From assembly GCA_937872085.1 (NCBI GenBank), contig CALMQK010000382.1, positions 1 to 5,807 on the forward strand: a stretch of DNA of 5,807 nucleotides, written 5' to 3'. The translations under genes and the position numbers were made by a program. Source of the stretch: an uncultured euryarchaeote (GTDB taxonomy: Archaea > Thermoplasmatota > Thermoplasmata > UBA10834). The notes beneath the pieces were generated by a model that was given only the letters and a program-made list of their open reading frames with translations, made no database searches and had not been told where the DNA came from. Positions 1 to 4,039 of this stretch are shown in pieces; within the stretch, counting starts at the first letter, position 1, and each line of letters opens with the position of its first letter.

Positions 1-200
1 TCAAGGAAGCTCTCATCGGCCCCGAGCTCCCTTCCTTCGTTGATGTAGTATCGGGCGATCTTGCCCCCGCCGACGACGACATACAGCTTCTGAGTTGCAG
101 AGAGGCGGATGAGAATTTTCGCGAGCTTCCGGAGATAGTAGGCGTCGAGCTTGTCCTTGACCAGGACCGAGCCACCGAGAGAAAGAACTACAGGTTCCAT
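1..200 (-). CDS. pyrH: UMP kinase (archaeal type), N-terminal part, cut by window edge
   Basis: Reading the minus strand from ATG at 200-198 gives 66 codons and then runs off the window. The visible protein starts MEPVVLSLGGSVLVKDKLDA and continues to a YVVVGGGKIARYYI stretch (about residues 40-53) and then GRELGADESFL (56-66). The LSLGGSVL strand-loop near the start and the VVVGGGK loop followed by LGADE are the nucleotide-binding N-terminal signature of amino-acid kinase fold enzymes, and this combination matches archaeal uridylate kinases, which convert UMP to UDP with ATP in pyrimidine nucleotide synthesis in the cytoplasm. The start is the first ATG after the intergenic region; the ribosome binding site before it is weak, so a short-leader or leaderless transcript is possible. 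It is divergent from prf1, with 62 bp between the start codons. Another amino-acid kinase family member is possible because the C-terminal two thirds are not visible. Confidence 0.83.
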   Translation of the reverse strand, partial: MEPVVLSLGGSVLVKDKLDAYYLRKLAKILIRLSATQKLYVVVGGGKIARYYINEGRELGADESFL

Positions 201-210
201 TGCGCTCAAC

Positions 211-218
211 TATTATAA
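211..218 (+). promoter_or_regulatory. TATA-like box, probable prf1-argS promoter
   Basis: TATTATAA is the most AT-rich stretch in the 62-bp divergent intergenic region. Archaeal TATA boxes lie roughly 25-27 bp before the transcription start, which would put the start near 240-243 and give prf1 a leader of about 20 bases. On the minus strand the same bases lie only about 11 bp before the pyrH ATG, too close to serve that gene in the usual way. No clear BRE was identified. The call rests on sequence and spacing only. Confidence 0.4.
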
Positions 219-220
219 CG

Positions 221-262
221 GTGAACGCTCTAACCCGTACAAAAGGCTTGGGAATGTTCTAG
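221..262 (+). other. Leader reading frame in frame with prf1, ending in TAG that abuts its start
   Basis: In the prf1 reading frame, the bases before the start form an open stretch with possible starts GTG 221-223, TTG 248-250 and ATG 254-256. It ends in TAG at 260-262, immediately followed by the prf1 ATG at 263. The shortest form is ATG-TTC-TAG. If transcription begins near 240, as the TATA-like box suggests, only the TTG and ATG versions would be in the mRNA. Whether any of this is translated cannot be told from sequence; an accidental ORF is the default explanation. Confidence 0.25.
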
Positions 263-1489
263 ATGGCCGAGCTGACCGAACTCCAGAAGTATGAGTTCCG
301 AAGAAGCCTCGAGGAAGTCAAGAAGCTACAGGGGCGGGGGACGGAGCTCATCTCACTCTACATACCCCCGACGCGACAGATATCCGATGTCGCGAACTAC
401 CTGAAGGGAGAGTACTCTCAATCCTCCAACATCAAATCGGCCAGCACGCGGAAGAACGTGCAGGGGGCGATCTCCTCCATCCTTTCGAGGTTGAAGAACT
501 TCAAGCAGCCCCCGGAGAACGGGCTCGTCTTCTTCGTCGGGCACAGGGCCATAGGCGCCGACCAGACCAACATGATCCAGTTCTGTCTCGAGCCACCTGA
601 CCCCGTGCCCACTTTCATCTACAGGTGCGATTCGGCGTTCTTCACGGAACCCATCGAGGCCATGCTCACGACGAAGGAGTCCTACGGGCTCATAGTCATC
701 GACAGGGGCGAGGCGACGATCGGCTTCCTGCACGGGAAGCGCATAGTCTCGGTCAAGAACATCCAATCCCTGGTTCCCAGCAAGCACGGCAGGGGAGGCC
801 AATCCGCGCGAAGGTTCGAACGGTCCATAGAGATAGCCGCCCACGAATACTACAAGAAGGTGGCCGGCATCGCGAACGAGGCTTTCCTGAGCCAGAAGAA
901 TCTCAAGGGCGTGCTCATCGGAGGTCCGGGACCGACGAAGGACTTCTTCGCCAAGAGCGAGTACCTGCACTACGAGCTCCAGAAGAAGATCGTGGACACT
1001 TTCGACGTCGGTTACACTGACGAGTACGGGCTCAAGGAGCTGGTCGAGAAGGCCCGGGAGGAACTGAAGGACCTCGATCTCGTGCGTGAGAAGAACCTGA
1101 TGGGGAGGTTCTTCGAGGAGATCCGCAAGACTGACGGAGGACTCGCTATCTACGGCGAGGAGCATATCAAGAACGCGCTGTTGATCGGGGCGGTGGACAC
1201 GCTCATAGTGTCCGAGGACCTGAGGAGGGTCCGGCTGAAGCTGACATGCCCGACCTGCGGCGCGAAGAAAGATGTCATGGCGGAGGACTCGACCGTGGAC
1301 ATAAAGTGCGACAAGTGCAGTTCGTTCATGAAGGTGGACGAGGTCGACGACCTCGTCGGGGAGCTGCACAAGATGGCGGCGGCGAACAACACGAAAGTCC
1401 AATTCGTGTCCGGCGATTCGGAGGAGGGCGGGTTGCTCCTCAAGGGGTTCGGCGGGCTCGGCGGCATACTCAGGTTCAGGGTGAGTTGA
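263..1489 (+). CDS. prf1: Peptide chain release factor aRF1
   Basis: This 408-residue protein has the full length and domain order of archaeal aRF1/eRF1. It recognises all three stop codons in the ribosomal A site and triggers peptidyl-tRNA hydrolysis. The N domain carries GRGTEL (24-29), the NIKS stop-codon loop (56-59) and the YxCxxxF motif as YRCDSAF (120-126). The middle domain carries the catalytic GGQ (178-180) in the context HGRGGQSARRFER. The C domain contains a Cys4 zinc site, C329-x2-C332 and C349-x2-C352, and the protein ends with the glycine-rich GFGGLGGILRF typical of the family. The ATG start follows directly on an in-frame TAG, so no N-terminal extension is possible without readthrough. 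No strong Shine-Dalgarno sequence is seen. It ends in TGA 5 bp before argS, consistent with one operon. No key residue appears to be missing. Confidence 0.97.
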   Translation: MAELTELQKYEFRRSLEEVKKLQGRGTELISLYIPPTRQISDVANYLKGEYSQSSNIKSASTRKNVQGAISSILSRLKNFKQPPENGLVFFVGHRAIGADQTNMIQFCLEPPDPVPTFIYRCDSAFFTEPIEAMLTTKESYGLIVIDRGEATIGFLHGKRIVSVKNIQSLVPSKHGRGGQSARRFERSIEIAAHEYYKKVAGIANEAFLSQKNLKGVLIGGPGPTKDFFAKSEYLHYELQKKIVDTFDVGYTDEYGLKELVEKAREELKDLDLVREKNLMGRFFEEIRKTDGGLAIYGEEHIKNALLIGAVDTLIVSEDLRRVRLKLTCPTCGAKKDVMAEDSTVDIKCDKCSSFMKVDEVDDLVGELHKMAAANNTKVQFVSGDSEEGGLLLKGFGGLGGILRFRVS

Positions 1490-1494
1490 GATCG

Positions 1495-3213
1495 ATGACG
1501 AATGATGCTTTCCAGAAGTTCAAGGATGAGGTCTCGGATGCGCTCAGATACGCGCTGGACGGCCTCAAGGTGGATACGCCGATCGTCCTTGACAAGGCCC
1601 CTGAGGGCATGGGGGACATCGCGTTTCCCTGTTTCCCACTGGCGAAGAAACTCAGGAAGTCTCCGGACGCGATAGCGAAGGACCTCGCGGCAACGATCGT
1701 CCCGAAGGGCATGATCGAGAAGGTCTCCGCTTCAGGCGGCTACGTCAATTTCCATGTCATGTTCGACGTCCTCGCGAAAGTGGCGATCGACGAGGCACTC
1801 GAGAAGAAGGACAAGTTCGGCTCCGGCGGGAAGAAGGAAGCAAAGGTCCTGCTCGAGCATACAAGCGTCAATCCCACCGGCCCGATCCATGTTGGCCGGG
1901 CCAGGAATCCCATGATAGGCGACACGCTCGCGCGCATACTGAGGCTCGCAGGATACGACGTGACCACGGAGTTCTACGTGAACGACATGGGCCGCCAGGC
2001 CGTGATGATGGCCTGGGGGGTCAAGAACCTGAGCGTAGAGGGGAAGCCGGAGCGGGAAAGGGACGACTACCGGTTCGTCCTGAACTACCAGGAGGCGAAC
2101 AAGAGGTCGGAGGAGGATCCTAGCGTGAAGGAGCTGATCGACGAGATGCTCCTCAAGCTAGAGCACGGGGATCCGCTCGTCGTGAAGGACGTGCGGGAAG
2201 CCTGTCGCAAGGTCCTTTCCGCGCTCGTCGAGACCCTGAAGACCATCAACGTGAAGATCGACGATTTCACCTTCGAATCGAAGTTCGTCGAGAACAAGAG
2301 CGTCGAGAGGATCATCGCGAAGCTCAAGCAATCCGAACACACTCGCGAATCGGATGGGGCATACTACCTTGAGCTGGAGAGCTTCGGCATCTCCGGACGG
2401 GAGACCAAGTGGGTGTTCACGCGCGCCGACGGCACTTCGGTTTACACCACCAGGGACCTCGCGTATCATATGGATAAGTTCGCGAGATCGGACGTGACGA
2501 TCAACATCCTGGGAGAGGACCACAAGCTGGCCATGCAGCAGCTCATGGCAGCGCTCTCGATAATGGGCGTCGCGAGGAAGCCCGAGATCATCTACTATGC
2601 GTTCGTGTCCCTGCCAGAAGGCAAGATGTCCACAAGGAAGGGCATAGTGGTCAACCTGGACGACCTCATCGACGAGGCCTTGGACAGGGCATATGAAGAG
2701 GTCAAGAAGCGCCGGGCCGACCTGAGCGAGGAGCGCATGAGGGAGATAGCGCGGGTCGTCGGGATCGGTGCCTTGAGGTATAACGTGGTCAGGATCCAGC
2801 CCGAGAAACAGATCGTGTTCAAGTGGGAGGACGCGCTGAACTTCGAAGGCTCGAGCGCGCCGTTCGTACAGTACGCGCATGCGCGTGCGTGCTCCATCCT
2901 GTCGAAGGCCGGTGAATGGAGCCACGAGTTCGACCCCAAGGTGCTCCAGAACGACTACGAGAAGGAGCTGGCGAAGACGATAGCCGCGTTCCCGTCCGTG
3001 ATCGAGGAATGCGCGGGGCACAGGAAGATCCATGTCCTGGCGGGATACGCGCAGGACCTCGCAACCCAGTTCAACCAGTTCTACAGGTTCGTCCCGGTCC
3101 TCAAGGCGGATGGGAAGGCGAGAGACGCCAGACTGGCGCTAGTCGAAGCCAGCAAGTGGGCGCTCGGGAACGCACTATACTGTCTAGGCATCGAGGCACC
3201 GTCTGAGATGTAA
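1495..3213 (+). CDS. argS: Arginyl-tRNA synthetase
   Basis: This 572-residue class I synthetase attaches arginine to tRNA-Arg in the cytoplasm. The ArgRS-specific N-terminal domain (about 1-90) recognises the tRNA. The catalytic core holds EHTSVNPTGPIHVGRARN, with the HIGH-equivalent HVGR at 132-135, YVNDMGRQ (161-168), YTTRDLAYH (317-325), GEDH (340-343) and KMSTRKG (377-383), the KMSKS-equivalent loop. The C-terminal DALR anticodon-binding domain starts near 457 and ends with LYCLGIEAPSEM. Length and domain order are normal. The reading frame is open upstream to 1246, but that part lies inside prf1 and does not resemble ArgRS; ATG 1495 is preferred because it gives the usual ArgRS N-terminus and has GGTGA at 1480-1484, ten bases upstream. 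The 5-bp gap after the prf1 stop suggests co-transcription and translational coupling. The second His of HIGH is Arg here. The gene ends in TAA, 3 bp from a convergent gene. Confidence 0.97.
   Translation: MTNDAFQKFKDEVSDALRYALDGLKVDTPIVLDKAPEGMGDIAFPCFPLAKKLRKSPDAIAKDLAATIVPKGMIEKVSASGGYVNFHVMFDVLAKVAIDEALEKKDKFGSGGKKEAKVLLEHTSVNPTGPIHVGRARNPMIGDTLARILRLAGYDVTTEFYVNDMGRQAVMMAWGVKNLSVEGKPERERDDYRFVLNYQEANKRSEEDPSVKELIDEMLLKLEHGDPLVVKDVREACRKVLSALVETLKTINVKIDDFTFESKFVENKSVERIIAKLKQSEHTRESDGAYYLELESFGISGRETKWVFTRADGTSVYTTRDLAYHMDKFARSDVTINILGEDHKLAMQQLMAALSIMGVARKPEIIYYAFVSLPEGKMSTRKGIVVNLDDLIDEALDRAYEEVKKRRADLSEERMREIARVVGIGALRYNVVRIQPEKQIVFKWEDALNFEGSSAPFVQYAHARACSILSKAGEWSHEFDPKVLQNDYEKELAKTIAAFPSVIEECAGHRKIHVLAGYAQDLATQFNQFYRFVPVLKADGKARDARLALVEASKWALGNALYCLGIEAPSEM
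2873..2886. repeat. 14-bp perfect palindrome inside a 22-bp alternating purine-pyrimidine tract
   Basis: ACGCGCATGCGCGT reads the same on both strands. It lies within bases 2871-2892, where purines and pyrimidines alternate without a break, mostly as GC and GT/CA steps. The stretch encodes part of the DALR domain entry of argS (residues around QYAHARAC), so protein coding fully accounts for it; a DNA-structural role is only a possibility. Confidence 0.6.
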
Positions 3214-3216
3214 CCG

Positions 3217-3972
3217 TCAGAACCTGAAGTTCCATTCCTCTCGAGAATAGCGTTCCTTGATGAGGTCGTGGACTATGCCTCGCTCCTGCTTGGTCATGGG
3301 ACCTGGGGCGAACTTTGCCGAGAAGCCTGCGGATATCTCCTCCGCGATCTTGGATTTCAGAACATCCATGTCGGGCTTCGTCCCGAGAACCGATGCGAGG
3401 CTCGTCACCCTGTCCGAAGGCTTCGATACGTCGCCCCGGGTGGATCCAGGAAGCCTCAAGACGGCGTCCATCGCCTGCAGGTCGGCGGCGACGATCACCG
3501 TCCCGTGCTGGAGCACGGAACCTTTCCGCCTCAGCTGCGCGTTCCCGGACAGCTTCTTGCCGGCTATCTCGATATCGTTCATCGGCCTGTACTTCGCCTC
3601 CACCCCGAAGGAGCAGATGGCGCGTGCCACCGGCTCGCATATCGCCTTGAACGAGTCCGTCCTGTCGTCTGGGAGCTCGCGCTCATGCACTACCAGCGCG
3701 AATATCAGCTGGTCGCGGTCAGTGTATATCGAGCTTCCGCCCGACTTCCTCCTGATGATCTGCACGTTGCGCTTCCTGCACTCCTCGAGATCGACGGTCT
3801 CGGAGATCTTCTGGAAGTAGCCCACGGATATCGTGGGGGCTGATCGGATATAGAAATGAAGGGTGTTCGGGACGGAGCCTGATGTGTGCGCGGTCAGGAT
3901 CGCCTCGTCGAGGGCAGCGGATTCCACCGGGGGCACTAGCCCGCTGTCCAAAAGGCGCCATGTGTTGGTCAT
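3217..3972 (-). CDS. Lipoate-protein ligase A / octanoyltransferase family protein, catalytic domain only
   Basis: This 251-residue protein belongs to the biotin/lipoate ligase-transferase fold, which transfers lipoyl or octanoyl groups to a lysine of carrier proteins such as GcvH or E2 subunits. Visible family features are IIRRKSGG (72-79), NDIEIAGKKLSG (132-143), where K140 aligns with the reactive lysine before the V/I-S-G of LplA, and QHGT (155-158). The C-terminus ends YSREEWNFRF. The C-terminal accessory domain of bacterial LplA is absent, as in Thermoplasma LplA, which needs a separate LplB partner; no such partner is visible here. The loop reads GGSSIYT where the family usually has GGGAVYH. 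An ATG at 3999-3997 would add nine residues, but ATG 3972-3970 has GAGGTGA just upstream and begins MTNTWRLLDSG, a normal family start. It is convergent with argS, with 3 bp between stops. Ligase, octanoyltransferase and sulfur-oxidation-type lipoyl ligase cannot be told apart here. Confidence 0.82.
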   Translation of the reverse strand: MTNTWRLLDSGLVPPVESAALDEAILTAHTSGSVPNTLHFYIRSAPTISVGYFQKISETVDLEECRKRNVQIIRRKSGGSSIYTDRDQLIFALVVHERELPDDRTDSFKAICEPVARAICSFGVEAKYRPMNDIEIAGKKLSGNAQLRRKGSVLQHGTVIVAADLQAMDAVLRLPGSTRGDVSKPSDRVTSLASVLGTKPDMDVLKSKIAEEISAGFSAKFAPGPMTKQERGIVHDLIKERYSREEWNFRF

Positions 3973-3974
3973 TC

Positions 3975-3981
3975 TCACCTC
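3975..3981 (-). promoter_or_regulatory. Shine-Dalgarno site that fixes the ligase-family start codon
   Basis: On the minus strand GAGGTGA precedes the ATG at 3972-3970, with five bases between GAGG and the start codon. It matches the anti-Shine-Dalgarno sequence over seven bases and favours this start over the in-frame ATG at 3999. The rest of the 67-bp gap (3973-4039) shows no convincing TATA box or terminator, so the gene may be read through from the PKD-protein gene upstream, but this is not established. Confidence 0.65.
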
Positions 3982-4039
3982 GGATGAATGAAAAGGCAAG
4001 TTAAGAGGTTTCCTAGGGTTTAGCGATGCTCGGGAGGGA

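Noticed and set aside
353..1402. A long minus-strand open frame opposite prf1 (349 codons)
   Set aside because: It lies wholly antisense to a gene with clear aRF1 motifs, shows no recognisable domain, and long antisense frames are expected opposite GC-rich archaeal genes.
1246..1494. A longer argS starting inside prf1 at ATG 1246
   Set aside because: The added residues come from the prf1 zinc-site region in another frame and do not resemble ArgRS; ATG 1495 gives the normal family N-terminus.
2158..3033. A 291-codon minus-strand frame opposite argS
   Set aside because: It is antisense to conserved ArgRS catalytic and DALR sequence, and its translation is low-complexity in character with no family resemblance.
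3101..3640. A minus-strand frame of 179 codons across the argS/ligase junction
   Set aside because: It overlaps two supported genes, one in antisense and one in another frame, and its Arg-rich translation is typical of a GC-driven shadow frame.
3257..3843. Two plus-strand frames of nearly 190 codons opposite the ligase-family gene
   Set aside because: The minus strand here encodes conserved ligase-family motifs with a good ribosome site; the plus-strand translations resemble nothing and overlap each other.
3973..3999. Start of the ligase-family protein at ATG 3999
   Set aside because: The Shine-Dalgarno sequence GAGGTGA sits just before ATG 3972, and the nine extra residues would be encoded by that site.
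3973..4039. A promoter or terminator between the PKD gene and the ligase-family gene
   Set aside because: The gap has modest AT content, but I found no convincing TATA box at a sensible distance and no clear T-rich terminator; the CCTAGG palindrome there is too short to mean anything.
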